The notes under the pieces were generated by a model, which worked only from the letters and a program-made list of their open reading frames with translations, ran no database searches and was not told where the DNA came from. Shown here piece by piece: positions 15,782 to 23,908 of a stretch of DNA of 64,000 nucleotides (position 1 is its first letter; every line of letters begins with the position of its first letter). The position numbers and the translations under genes are program-made. This DNA is from Ilumatobacter sp963746265 (GTDB lineage Bacteria; Actinomycetota; Acidimicrobiia; Acidimicrobiales; Ilumatobacteraceae). Location of the stretch: assembly GCA_963746265.1 (NCBI GenBank), contig CAVVAM010000011.1, forward strand, positions 310,001-374,000. Reading direction: 5' to 3'.

Positions 15782-16276
15782 ATGGAGTTGCCCGACTTCC
15801 ACATCCCGCACGCCGAGAAGATCGAGTGGATGATCGAGACGAACGGATGGGCGCTGGAGCCGGTGTCCCCGCGGCCCGACACGGTGCCGCCCACCCCGTC
15901 CTACGCGTACACGATCGGCGTGCCCGACCTGACCGGCTTCCCGGAAATTGCCGTGTTCGGGCTCACGCCCGTCGCCGCCAACGGCTTGATCGGCCTGGTC
16001 GTCGACGCGCTGCGGGGCGGAACCCAGATCCCGTTCGGTGTCGAGCTGATCGGGCTGCTCGACAACGAGCTGCGCTGCATGTTCGCCCCGATCGACCTGG
16101 ACGAACACGGCGAGGCCTTCGCAACGGCGGCCTCGTGGTATCGCGGAGCGCCGTACTCGATGACGCAGCTGCTCTACCCCGACCGGAACGGATTCATGCC
16201 GTACGAGACCGGGTTCGACCAGCGCCTCCGCCTCGCCCAACCGGTCGTCGGTGACCCCGGAAGGACCGAACCGTGA
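15782..16276 (+). CDS. DUF4262 domain protein
   Basis: 164 residues matching the DUF4262 pattern: an N-terminal helix, then SYAYTIGVPDLTGFPEIAV, a later LLDNELRCMFAPI strand and a C-terminal YPDRNGFMPYE stretch. The family has no established function. The gene is coupled to the downstream DCC-family gene by a GTGA overlap, so the two are probably made together. The ATG at 15782 is the first start beyond the divergent SURF1 promoter region. Confidence 0.85.
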   Translation: MELPDFHIPHAEKIEWMIETNGWALEPVSPRPDTVPPTPSYAYTIGVPDLTGFPEIAVFGLTPVAANGLIGLVVDALRGGTQIPFGVELIGLLDNELRCMFAPIDLDEHGEAFATAASWYRGAPYSMTQLLYPDRNGFMPYETGFDQRLRLAQPVVGDPGRTEP

Positions 16277-16668
16277 GCGAGCAGACTCCCGATCCGTCGG
16301 CCCCACGGCCGGTCCTGGTCTTCGACGGCGACTGCGGGATCTGCACCACGTTGGCGCGCACCGGTCAGCGTTGGCTCGGCCTCGAGCGCGTCGAACCGTG
16401 GCAGTTCCTGGAGCTCGAGACGCTGCAACTCACCCAGGAGCAGTGTGAAGCGGCGGTCCAGTGGGTCGGGGTCGACGGCAGCGTGCGGTCCGCTCAGTAT
16501 GCGGTGATCTCCGCGCTCCGCCACGCCGGTGGGATCTGGGGTGTGCTCGGCCGTCTGCTGGCGTTGCCGGGCGTCCACCAGCTCGCCGGGGTGACCTACC
16601 GGTGGGTCGCCCGCAATCGTCATCGGCTGCCCGGCGGCACCCCGGCGTGCCAACTTCCTCGCAACTGA
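16273..16668 (+). CDS. DCC family (DUF393) thiol-disulfide oxidoreductase-like protein
   Basis: 131 residues beginning with the family hallmark VFDGDCGICTT (about 16-26), where the CxxC pair sits in a thioredoxin-like motif, and ending with a hydrophobic helix and a VARNRHRLPGG stretch. DCC proteins are membrane-linked thiol proteins of uncertain role. GTG start 16273 overlaps the stop of the DUF4262 gene. The downstream hydrolase starts 16 bp later but carries its own TACGTT box. Confidence 0.85.
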   Translation: MSEQTPDPSAPRPVLVFDGDCGICTTLARTGQRWLGLERVEPWQFLELETLQLTQEQCEAAVQWVGVDGSVRSAQYAVISALRHAGGIWGVLGRLLALPGVHQLAGVTYRWVARNRHRLPGGTPACQLPRN

Positions 16669-16672
16669 CCGG

Positions 16673-16678
16673 TACGTT
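16673..16678 (+). promoter_or_regulatory. Putative -10 box (TACGTT) of a leaderless transcript
   Basis: TANNNT hexamer six bases before the ATG at 16685, within the 16-bp gap after the DCC gene. Confidence 0.45.
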
Positions 16679-16684
16679 CGCCCC

Positions 16685-17473
16685 ATGGTGGTGATTCGTG
16701 GTGTCGACATCGAATACGACGTGGCCGGTACCGGGCCAGACGTCGTGTGGGGGCACGGCCTGACCAGCTCGATGGCGTCGGAGGACGACCTCGGCCTGTT
16801 CGACTGGTCGGCCCTTCGCAGCTCGCACCGGCTCGTGCGCTACGACGCGCGCGGACACGGCGCGTCGGGCTCGACCCTCGAACCCGACGACTACTCGTGG
16901 CGCGAGCTCGCCGTCGACCAACTGATGTTGGCCGACCATCTCGGGATCGGCTCGTACGTCGCCGGCGGTGCGTCGATGGGTTGCGCGACCGCGTTGCATG
17001 CTGCCGTACTGGCACCGGAACGGATCCGTGGTCTCCTGCTCGTCATCCCGCCAACCGCATGGGCGACTCGGGCCGCTCAGGTCGGCACGTACCGCATGAT
17101 GGCCGACCTGGTCGAGGCGGGCGATCACGACACGTTGCTCGCCGGCGCCGCGGCTCGACCGCTACCCGACCCGTTCGCGGACGATCCGCGGTGGTCGGAC
17201 CGGTTCCCCGAGCTGCTCGCGACTGTCGATCCGGTCCGCCTGGCGCGTCTCTTCCGGGGTGCCGTCACCGCCGACCTCCCCGAACCAGACGCGATCGCGG
17301 CGATCGATGCGCCGGCGCTCATCCTGGCCTGGACCGGCGATCCCGGGCACCCGGCCAGCACGGCCGCCCGACTCCAGGAGCTCCTGCCCGACGCCGAGCT
17401 GGCGCTCGCGGCGAGCCCTGTCGGACTGGCTACGTGGACCGACCGCGCGCGGCGGTTCCTCGATCGGTTCTGA
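16685..17473 (+). CDS. Alpha/beta hydrolase
   Basis: 262 residues with the alpha/beta-hydrolase order: oxyanion loop VWGHGLT (about 21-27), RYDARGHGASG, nucleophile elbow GGASMGC (Ser near 98) and a late strand ALILAWTGDPGHP. The catalytic His expected near the C-terminus is not in the usual GHxxxxE context; the end reads SPVGLATWTDRARRF, so the triad may be incomplete or use another His. Substrate not predictable. Faces the next hydrolase gene tail to tail with six bases between. Confidence 0.85.
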   Translation: MVVIRGVDIEYDVAGTGPDVVWGHGLTSSMASEDDLGLFDWSALRSSHRLVRYDARGHGASGSTLEPDDYSWRELAVDQLMLADHLGIGSYVAGGASMGCATALHAAVLAPERIRGLLLVIPPTAWATRAAQVGTYRMMADLVEAGDHDTLLAGAAARPLPDPFADDPRWSDRFPELLATVDPVRLARLFRGAVTADLPEPDAIAAIDAPALILAWTGDPGHPASTAARLQELLPDAELALAASPVGLATWTDRARRFLDRF

Positions 17474-17479
17474 CGAGGA

Positions 17480-18322
17480 TCAGCTCGGACCGAGGCAGAA
17501 GCGGGCGATCTCGTCGACCCAGCGCTGCCACAGCTGCGGCGGGTAGTCGTGCCCCATACCTTCGATGGCGACGAACGTCGCGTCGGGGATCAACTCGGCC
17601 GTGCGGTGACCGCCGCTGATGTCGACCAGCGTGTCGGCCGTGCCGTGCAGCACGAGTGTCGGCGTGGTGATACCGGCAAGTCCGTCGGCCCAGGAGTCCG
17701 ATGCGAGGACCGCCGAGTACTGCCGACCGACCCCGGCCGGGTCGAACGCCCGGTCGAACGCTCGGCCAGCATCTGCAGCCCACCGGTCCTCGTCGGCGAA
17801 CTCCGGGCTACCCCAGATGCGCAGCCCCTCGATGCTGTTGGCGACCGCCGATTCGCGGTCGGTGGCCGGCGCAGCGGTGAGTCGGGCGAGGGCTTCGGGC
17901 GTCGATCGGCCGAAGTCGGACTCACCCGTGTGGGACATCGCCGAGACCATCGACAGGAGGCGGTCGCGATGGTGGATCGCGAGGTGCTGAACGATCATGC
18001 CGCCCATCGACAAGCCCATCACGTGGGCCCGATCGATGCCGGCCGCGTCGAGCACCGCCACCGCGTCGTCGGCCATGTCGATCACCCGGTACGCCACTTC
18101 GACCTCGTCGACGACTGCGTCGGTGAAGTGTGTCGAGAGGCCCACGTCGCGATTGTCGAACCGGATCACGTGGAACCCGGCGTCGACGAACATCTCACAC
18201 CATTGCGTTGCGTAGTTGATGCACTGCGAACCCAGTCCGTTGACCAGCAGCAGCGTCGGATCGTCGGGGGATCCGAATGTCTCGTAGTAGAGGATGCAGT
18301 CGCCGTTGGCCGCGTGAGGCAT
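17480..18322 (-). CDS. Alpha/beta hydrolase
   Basis: 280 residues with a complete set of motifs: LLVNGLGSQ oxyanion loop, FDNRDVGLS, nucleophile elbow GLSMGGM (Ser near 105), Asp in VLHGTADTLV and catalytic His in EGMGHDYP near the C-terminus. The FDNRDVG stretch is common in proteins annotated as aclacinomycin methylesterase/RdmC-like hydrolases. Start ATG 18322 has a TACGGT box six bases upstream and no Shine-Dalgarno. Substrate unknown. Confidence 0.9.
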   Translation of the reverse strand: MPHAANGDCILYYETFGSPDDPTLLLVNGLGSQCINYATQWCEMFVDAGFHVIRFDNRDVGLSTHFTDAVVDEVEVAYRVIDMADDAVAVLDAAGIDRAHVMGLSMGGMIVQHLAIHHRDRLLSMVSAMSHTGESDFGRSTPEALARLTAAPATDRESAVANSIEGLRIWGSPEFADEDRWAADAGRAFDRAFDPAGVGRQYSAVLASDSWADGLAGITTPTLVLHGTADTLVDISGGHRTAELIPDATFVAIEGMGHDYPPQLWQRWVDEIARFCLGPS

Positions 18323-18328
18323 GGCCGA

Positions 18329-18334
18329 ACCGTA
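18329..18334 (-). promoter_or_regulatory. Putative -10 box (TACGGT) of a leaderless transcript
   Basis: TANNNT hexamer on the minus strand, six bases before the ATG of the hydrolase gene at 18322. Confidence 0.45.
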
Positions 18335-18365
18335 CCGATTCGGTCAGGGCGGTCAGAATGCGTAG

Positions 18366-19481
18366 GTGGACCTCTTCGTCACGTCCGACGATCGAACCGG
18401 TGCGTTCGAGACCGCCGCCGCGCTCGCCGACGCAGGTGCCGGCTCGGTGGACGTGCTCCGCTGGTCCGGCATTCCGCCCGAACCTTCACGTGTCGTCGTG
18501 ATCGACCTGGGCACACGTCACCTGTCCGCGACCGGGGCCCGGGAGCGGATGATGTCCGTGCAGTCGTCGGCTCGCCGCGGTCACAAGATCGACTCGACCC
18601 TGCGGGGCAACTGGCCCGACGAGCTGGCGGTGATGGCGGCGGCGCGACCGGTCCTGCTGATCCCGGCCCTGCCGGAACTCGGCCGCGTCTGCGTCGACGG
18701 GATCGTGCTCGAGCACGGCCGGCCCGTCCACGAGAGCGGCGCCGGCAGCGACGTGCGTCGTCGGGTCACGACAGCCCGCCCCGCCGAGTTGCTCCACGAC
18801 GCCGGGTGTTCTGACGTGACGTCGCTCCGCGACGTCGCCGCGACGGGTGAGTGGCTCACCCGACCACACGGAATCGCCGTCGCCGACGCCGGTGACATGG
18901 CGACGATCGAGCGGTTGGTCGCGGTCTGGGCCGAAGGCCGTTCCGACGTTGCGCTCGCAGGTACGGCAGCGGTCGTCGGAGCCGCCGGGCGCTCGACCCG
19001 TGGTGCCGTCTCGCCGGTGTCGTTTCCACCGATCGAACCGCCCGTGCTGATCGCGTGCGGCAGCGTTCACCCCGCTGCCAGAGCTCAGCTCGACCACGCC
19101 GAGCACCGCGGGATTCCCGTGACGACGCTGGCCGACGATCTCACGGCTCGCCGACTGGCCGACTCGGAGGCGCTCGTGCTGGCGACGGAGATCCCCGTGG
19201 GCGATGTCGACGCACCGCTGGCCGTCGCTGCCGCGTCCGGGCTGGCACGCGGTGTCGAGTGGCTCAGGCGGTCGGTCCACGTCGGCGCGCTCGTGTTGAT
19301 CGGAGGCGACACGACGGCGGCCGTGCTCGGCGACGCCGCCGTCACCGTTCACGGCTCGATCGCAGCGGGTACCGCCTGGGCAGACGTCGCCGGTTTCGAG
19401 ATGCCCGTGATCACCAGAGCCGGTGGGTTCGGGGGCGAGGGCGCCCTCGTCGACCTGATCCGCGCCACACTGCAGGCATGA
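18366..19481 (+). CDS. Four-carbon acid sugar kinase (DUF1537 family)
   Basis: 371 residues, N-terminal part with the family's SDDRTGAFETAAAL and KIDSTLRGNWPDEL stretches and a C-terminal nucleotide-binding half with LIGGDTTAAVL and GFGGEGALVDL. DUF1537 kinases phosphorylate D-threonate, L-threonate or D-erythronate at O4. The product would be oxidised by the PdxA2-type enzyme encoded next, whose ATG overlaps this stop (ATGA). GTG start 18366. The family's pathway role is established; the exact sugar acid here is not determinable. Confidence 0.88.
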   Translation: MDLFVTSDDRTGAFETAAALADAGAGSVDVLRWSGIPPEPSRVVVIDLGTRHLSATGARERMMSVQSSARRGHKIDSTLRGNWPDELAVMAAARPVLLIPALPELGRVCVDGIVLEHGRPVHESGAGSDVRRRVTTARPAELLHDAGCSDVTSLRDVAATGEWLTRPHGIAVADAGDMATIERLVAVWAEGRSDVALAGTAAVVGAAGRSTRGAVSPVSFPPIEPPVLIACGSVHPAARAQLDHAEHRGIPVTTLADDLTARRLADSEALVLATEIPVGDVDAPLAVAAASGLARGVEWLRRSVHVGALVLIGGDTTAAVLGDAAVTVHGSIAAGTAWADVAGFEMPVITRAGGFGGEGALVDLIRATLQA

Positions 19482-20476
19482 TCGATCGACCGGTTCCGAT
19501 CGCCATCACGATGGGTGATGCGTCGGGGGTGGGCCCGGAAATCGTGCTCCTGCGGGCCGCCGGCGGCGACCTGCTCGCAGGCGACGTGGTCGTCTACGGC
19601 GATGCCTCGATCCTGTCGGAGGGTCAGCGACGGATCGGTGTCGAGGTCCCCCTCCGAATCGTCTCGGATCCGGCCGACGCTCGACCCGGCGCCGTCAACG
19701 TACGGGACCTCGGTCTGCTCGCCGCGGCCGACCACCGCCCGGGACAGCTCGACGCCGCGGCGGGGTCCGCTGCGAGGGCGTACGTGGCTGCGGCAACCGA
19801 TGCTGCGTTGACGGGTGACGTGGCTGCGATCGTCACGATGCCGATGAACAAAGAGGCAACGCAGCTGACCGACCCCGACTTCGTCGGTCACACCGAGTTC
19901 ATCGCCCGACGCTGCGACGCCAGGAATGTCGCCATGATGTTGACTGCCGAGCACGAGCACGGATCGCTTGCGGTGACGCACGTGAGCACGCACTGCTCGC
20001 TGCGTGACGCGATCGACAGGGTCCGAGCCGATCGCGTCTTGGACGTGATCCGCCTGACCCACGATGCGCTGCAGCGATTCGTCGCGGCACCTCGCGTCGC
20101 GGTGTGTGGACTCAACCCCCATGCCGGCGAACACGGCCTCTTCGGGAGCGAGGACGCCGATCACATCGCTCCGGCGATCGCCGCTGCGGTCTCGGCCGGC
20201 ATCGACGCCAGCGGGCCGCACCCCGCCGACACCGTGTTCTTCCAGGCAGTTCACCAGCACCGATACGACGCGATCGTGGTGATGTACCACGATCAGGGGC
20301 ACGCGCCGATGAAGCTGCTGGCGTTCGACACGGGCGTCAACGTCACCCTCGGCTTGCCCATCGTCCGGACGTCGGTCGACCACGGCACGGCGTTCGACAT
20401 CGCCTGGACGGGCCAGGCGTTCACCGATTCGTTGACGCACGCGCTCGCGACTGCCCGCCGGCTGACCGGGTCCTGA
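19478..20476 (+). CDS. PdxA2-type 4-phospho-sugar-acid dehydrogenase (PdxA family)
   Basis: 332 residues with PdxA-family features: ITMGDASGVGPE at the N-terminus, VTMPMNKEA, the GHTEFIA loop and metal-binding His residues in THCSLRDAI, NPHAGEHGLFG and MYHDQGHAPMK. Coupled by ATGA to the DUF1537 kinase, it most likely acts as the oxidative decarboxylase of 4-phospho-threonate or 4-phospho-erythronate rather than in pyridoxal phosphate synthesis. Codons upstream in the same frame are antisense-like and lie inside the kinase gene. Confidence 0.88.
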   Translation: MIDRPVPIAITMGDASGVGPEIVLLRAAGGDLLAGDVVVYGDASILSEGQRRIGVEVPLRIVSDPADARPGAVNVRDLGLLAAADHRPGQLDAAAGSAARAYVAAATDAALTGDVAAIVTMPMNKEATQLTDPDFVGHTEFIARRCDARNVAMMLTAEHEHGSLAVTHVSTHCSLRDAIDRVRADRVLDVIRLTHDALQRFVAAPRVAVCGLNPHAGEHGLFGSEDADHIAPAIAAAVSAGIDASGPHPADTVFFQAVHQHRYDAIVVMYHDQGHAPMKLLAFDTGVNVTLGLPIVRTSVDHGTAFDIAWTGQAFTDSLTHALATARRLTGS

Positions 20477-20540
20477 CCGTTGGTCGATCGGATCGGGGGT
20501 CCGGAACCGGAGCACCGGCGTCGCGCTGGTACGCTGCCGG

Positions 20541-20645
20541 CTGCATCAAGAGCGGTTCGATCGGTCGTCCGGTCGGGCCCGGCAACCTGGGCAACGCCCC
20601 CAAGGTGCCTCCCGCTCCGCCGACGAACGTCGGCGGGACGGAATG
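20541..20645 (+). promoter_or_regulatory. SAM riboswitch (SAM-I/SAM-IV clan) upstream of metX
   Basis: The leader of metX carries hallmarks of the SAM-I/IV clan: ATCAAGAGCGG near 20544, GGGCCCGGCAACC near 20575-20587, and AAGGTGC near 20602-20608, followed by a 9-bp hairpin CCGCCGACG/CGTCGGCGG (20617-20625 with 20628-20636). These match the kink-turn/J1-2 region, the conserved core and J3/4 of the aptamer. The gene it precedes makes activated homoserine for methionine synthesis, the expected target. Subclass (SAM-I versus SAM-IV) is unresolved by eye. Confidence 0.75.
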
Positions 20646-20724
20646 TGGTCGGCTCGCCGACAAACCGGCGTGGTGGCCGCCCTCGATGCGTCAACGGAAG
20701 CCCGCCATCGAGACAGGAGCGAAC

Positions 20725-21894
20725 GTGAACCAGAACGCACTCCCGGTCACCGGTGCATGGCGTCCCGGCGACAACCCGGGAAGTCGCCGATTCCACACGT
20801 TCGCGACCGATCACCCGTTCGCCGTCGAGAGTGGCGCGGTGCTGCGCGAGGTGACGATCGCCTACGAGACCTGGGGCACGTTGAATTCCGACGCGTCGAA
20901 TGCGGTCCTCGTGCTGCACGCCTGGACCGGCGACTCGCACGCGGCCGGGCGTGCCGAGCGGGGCCACGAGACGCCCGGTTGGTGGAACGACGTGATCGGG
21001 CCCGGCAAGTACGTCGACACGAACGAGTGGTTCGTGGTGTGCCCGAACGTGCTCGGTGGCTGTCAGGGCTCGACCGGTCCGGCGTCCCCGCATCCCGACG
21101 ACGGCGAGCCCTACGGATCGCGGTTCCCGGTGGTGACGATTCGTGACATGGTCAGGGCACAGGCGAACCTGATGCCGCATCTCGGCATCACCAAATGGGC
21201 GGCGGTCATGGGTGGGTCGATGGGAGGGATGCAGGTGCTCGAGTGGGCCACGACGTATCGCCGTCGTGTCCGGTCGATCGTGCCGATCGCCAGTTGCATG
21301 CAGGCGAGTGCCCAGCAGATCGCATGGGGTGTGATCGGGCGGCGTGCGATCCGGCTGGACCCGCGATGGCGCGGCGGCGACTACTACGACGCCGAACCCG
21401 GGGACGGGCCGGCCGAGGGTCTCGCGATCGCGCGACAGATCGCCCAGGTCACGTTCCGCAGCGACAACGCCTTCACCGAGCGGTTCGGTCGCAACCTCAC
21501 CGATCGCGCCCAGTTCGGCGACTCGTTCGGGCTGTGGCAGGAGTTCGAGGTCGAGCGCTACCTCCACTATCACGGCGACAAGCTCGTGCGCCGGTTCGAC
21601 GCCAACAGCTATCTGATCATCGGCAAAGCCATGGACCTGCACGACATCGCGCGTGGTCGAGGCTCCGTGGAGCGGGCGATGTCGCTCGTCAACGTGCCGA
21701 ATCTCACGATCGGGATCAACAGCGACATCCTGTACCCGCCGTACCAGCAGGAGCACCTGTCGCGACTCCTGTGGCGCGACGGCGTGACCAGCGAGTATGT
21801 GGAGATCGACTCGATCCACGGTCACGACGCCTTCCTGATCCATTTCGAAGAGGTTGGTGAACCGATCCGCCGGTTCCTCGGGCGATTGGACTGA
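20725..21894 (+). CDS. metX: Homoserine O-acyltransferase MetX
   Basis: 389 residues, an alpha/beta-hydrolase-fold acyltransferase. Visible are VLHAWTGDSHAAG, the nucleophile elbow GGSMGG (Ser 165), the family stretch PNVLGGCQGSTGP, GDSFGLWQEF and the Asp/His pair in NSDILYPP and SIHGHDAFL. It acylates homoserine at the first committed step of methionine synthesis; acetyl versus succinyl specificity cannot be assigned. GTG 20725 is preferred to an upstream ATG because AGGAG lies five bases before it. Expression is probably controlled by the SAM riboswitch in its leader. Confidence 0.92.
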   Translation: MNQNALPVTGAWRPGDNPGSRRFHTFATDHPFAVESGAVLREVTIAYETWGTLNSDASNAVLVLHAWTGDSHAAGRAERGHETPGWWNDVIGPGKYVDTNEWFVVCPNVLGGCQGSTGPASPHPDDGEPYGSRFPVVTIRDMVRAQANLMPHLGITKWAAVMGGSMGGMQVLEWATTYRRRVRSIVPIASCMQASAQQIAWGVIGRRAIRLDPRWRGGDYYDAEPGDGPAEGLAIARQIAQVTFRSDNAFTERFGRNLTDRAQFGDSFGLWQEFEVERYLHYHGDKLVRRFDANSYLIIGKAMDLHDIARGRGSVERAMSLVNVPNLTIGINSDILYPPYQQEHLSRLLWRDGVTSEYVEIDSIHGHDAFLIHFEEVGEPIRRFLGRLD

Positions 21895-21905
21895 TCGGCG
21901 CCCCG

Positions 21906-22700
21906 ATGCCCGAGGGTCTCGAAGCGGAGTTGTACCGGCGTGGGGCCGAGCGGGCGCTCGGCCGGCGGATCGCCGACGTGGTGGTCGACGATCGCCAGCC
22001 GTGGGGGAGTGAGATCCGGTCGGTGCTGATCGGTGCGGCTTTCATCGCGTGTCGTCGGATCGGCAAGGTGGTGCTCCTGGATCTCGATGAGCCCGCCGCG
22101 GCCGGCACCCTGGGCTTGCACTTCGGGATGACCGGCCGCCTGGTCGTCGACGACACCGCCCCGATCGCCTCGCTGGAGTACAGCAGTGGACGCGACGACC
22201 GCGCTTGGGATCGGCTGACCCTGACGTTCGAGGACGGTGGTGATCTCCGCGTCAACGACCCGCGACGTTGGGCCCGGTTCAGCCTCGATCCGCCGACCGA
22301 ACGCCTCGGTCCGGACTTCCTCGACGTGTCGGCCGATCACCTGGCGGCGGCATTCGCTCGCCGCCGGGTTGCCGTCAAGACGGTGCTCCTCGATCAGGCC
22401 GTCGTCGCCGGCTACGGCAACATGTGCGTCGACGAGGTGCTGTGGCACACCGGGATCTCCCCGGTCGTACCGGCGAGAGATCTCCGCCTCGCCTCGATCG
22501 AACGGCTCGTCGGCGTCGCTCGACCACACTTGCTCGACATGCTGGAACGAGGTGGGAGCCACCGCGGCACGATCGATCCCGACGTTCGCGCCGATGTCCC
22601 GCCGTGTCCTCGCGACGGTGCCCAGCTCCGACGCGACCAGGTCGGCGGTCGCACGACGATTTGGTGTCCTCACCACCAGAGCGTGTCGGCGGGCGACTGA
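21906..22700 (+). CDS. Fpg/Nei-family DNA glycosylase with altered zinc finger
   Basis: 264 residues starting MPEG, keeping the N-terminal Pro2 nucleophile and Glu3 of formamidopyrimidine glycosylases, a Lys in RIGKVV (54), LGLHFGMTGRL and the VAGYGNMCVDEVLW helix-two-turn-helix stretch. The C-terminal zinc finger, normally CxxC...CxxC, reads CPRD and CPHH, so one Cys of each pair is replaced (Asp, His). It may bind zinc with different ligands or be zinc-free like some NEIL1-type proteins. Starts 11 bp after metX. Base excision repair role by family. Confidence 0.88.
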   Translation: MPEGLEAELYRRGAERALGRRIADVVVDDRQPWGSEIRSVLIGAAFIACRRIGKVVLLDLDEPAAAGTLGLHFGMTGRLVVDDTAPIASLEYSSGRDDRAWDRLTLTFEDGGDLRVNDPRRWARFSLDPPTERLGPDFLDVSADHLAAAFARRRVAVKTVLLDQAVVAGYGNMCVDEVLWHTGISPVVPARDLRLASIERLVGVARPHLLDMLERGGSHRGTIDPDVRADVPPCPRDGAQLRRDQVGGRTTIWCPHHQSVSAGD

Positions 22701-22743
22701 CGTCACCGCGTTCCCGAGGCGTTCGTGGCAAACTGGGCCCGGC

Positions 22744-23373
22744 GTGTGGACCGAATCAAACCTCCTGACGAACCTGCTCGCCACGATCGGCGATCCCGAG
22801 GGCACCCGGACCGTCACGTCGATCGTCGCACTCCTCGTCGCACTCGGACTGGCGCTCACGATGGTCGCCGTCTGGCTCTATCGGACCACACGGCCCGATC
22901 CCGAGCTGTTGGCGCCGCTCGAGGTGATGGGTGAGCGGAAGTGGCGCCGAGCCGACCCGGTCGCCCAGCGCCGAACGCTCGACGCCGTTCGTCCGGAGGG
23001 TGCGGAGCCGCTCACGCCGAGCGCTGCCCCACCACTGATCGACGAGGCGTTCGATGCAGGTCCGGCGGCAGCCGGGTTCGACGACCTCGGCGAAGACGAC
23101 GCCGACCTCGGCCGCGGCGATCAACCGGAGCGACCCGATCGTCCGCCCAACTGGCCACCCGTCGGCGAGGTGACCCCCCAGCAGATCGATCGGCCGGAGG
23201 TCGACCGTTTCGACGATGTCTTCAGCCACGACATCGACCCCGAGGTGTTGGCAGCCGCCGAGGCCGAACTCGAAGCGGAACTCCACCGCGCCGCCGAACT
23301 CGATGGCGAACACGTGGACGAGTTCGGTGCTGAGCGACCGGTCGAAGTCCGCAGCGAGGCCGACGCCGACTGA
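22744..23373 (+). CDS. Single-pass membrane protein of unknown function
   Basis: 209 residues with one strong membrane helix (about 25-45), a short basic stretch after it and a long acidic, Pro- and Glu-rich cytoplasmic tail that turns helical near 170-190. No known domain. GTG 22744 is the only sensible start before the helix. Nothing in the neighbourhood fixes a role; the acidic tail could be a binding region, but that is speculation. Confidence 0.7.
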   Translation: MWTESNLLTNLLATIGDPEGTRTVTSIVALLVALGLALTMVAVWLYRTTRPDPELLAPLEVMGERKWRRADPVAQRRTLDAVRPEGAEPLTPSAAPPLIDEAFDAGPAAAGFDDLGEDDADLGRGDQPERPDRPPNWPPVGEVTPQQIDRPEVDRFDDVFSHDIDPEVLAAAEAELEAELHRAAELDGEHVDEFGAERPVEVRSEADAD

Positions 23374-23384
23374 ACGGTGCCGGG

Positions 23385-23390
23385 TACGAT
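23385..23390 (+). promoter_or_regulatory. Putative -10 box (TACGAT) of a leaderless transcript
   Basis: TANNNT hexamer seven bases before the ATG at 23398. Confidence 0.45.
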
Positions 23391-23397
23391 CGCAGCC

Positions 23398-23625
23398 ATG
23401 GCAACGATCGACACCGATGCGATGATCACCCGCTTCAAGGACCGGGCACTGGCGGTCAAGCAGCGTCCGCTCCCGCCCGTCGCGGGCGAGGAACGCCAGC
23501 AGTTCATCAATCAGGCGAAGATCGACTACCAGGACTTCGCCATCATCGGTGACGCGACCGCGACGATCGAGGACGGCTTCCTGACGCTCCGGGTCGATCT
23601 GAGGCCCGAGGACCAACGCGACTGA
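23398..23625 (+). CDS. Small protein of unknown function
   Basis: 75 residues, soluble, with a basic N-terminal helix and a strand-like C-terminal half ending in an acidic tail. No motif is recognised. The codon use is like that of neighbouring genes and the ATG has a TACGAT box seven bases upstream, which supports it as a real, probably leaderless, gene. Confidence 0.6.
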   Translation: MATIDTDAMITRFKDRALAVKQRPLPPVAGEERQQFINQAKIDYQDFAIIGDATATIEDGFLTLRVDLRPEDQRD

Positions 23626-23684
23626 CATCAGCGGCGCCCGGTGTTGTCCGGTCGAGCCGGTCGGCTGATATTCTGTCAGGCGCT

Positions 23685-23760
23685 GCGGACGTGGCTCAGT
23701 TGGTAGAGCATCACCTTGCCAAGGTGAGGGTCGCGAGTTCGAATCTCGTCGTCCGCTCCA
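23685..23760 (+). tRNA. tRNA-Gly (anticodon GCC)
   Basis: Full cloverleaf: acceptor GCGGACG pairs with CGTCCGC, D arm with GGCTCAGTTGGTAGAGC, anticodon stem TCACC/GGTGA around TTGCCAA (anticodon GCC), T arm GCGAGTTCGAATCTCGT, and an encoded CCA end. Confidence 0.97.
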
Positions 23761-23769
23761 GAGAAAGCA

Positions 23770-23796
23770 CTCAGCGGCCCTGTCGGGGCCGCTGAG
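23770..23796 (+). terminator. Hairpin terminator after tRNA-Gly
   Basis: Perfect 11-bp stem CTCAGCGGCCC/GGGCCGCTGAG with a five-base loop, ten bases after the tRNA. There is no clear U tract, as is common in high-GC actinobacteria. Confidence 0.75.
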
Positions 23797-23908
23797 TCGC
23801 GATCGGCGTGGTCATCGACGGCTGGTCGGTGTCGCCTTCGGGTGGTGCCAGGAGGCATCATCCCTGGTCGGAGCGGCCAGGAGTCACCCGGGTCGTGTCT
23901 CGGTTCAA

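Noticed and set aside
20104..20724. Long N-terminal extension of metX
   Set aside because: It covers the pdxA2 gene and the riboswitch; the ribosome site and family length fix the start at 20725.
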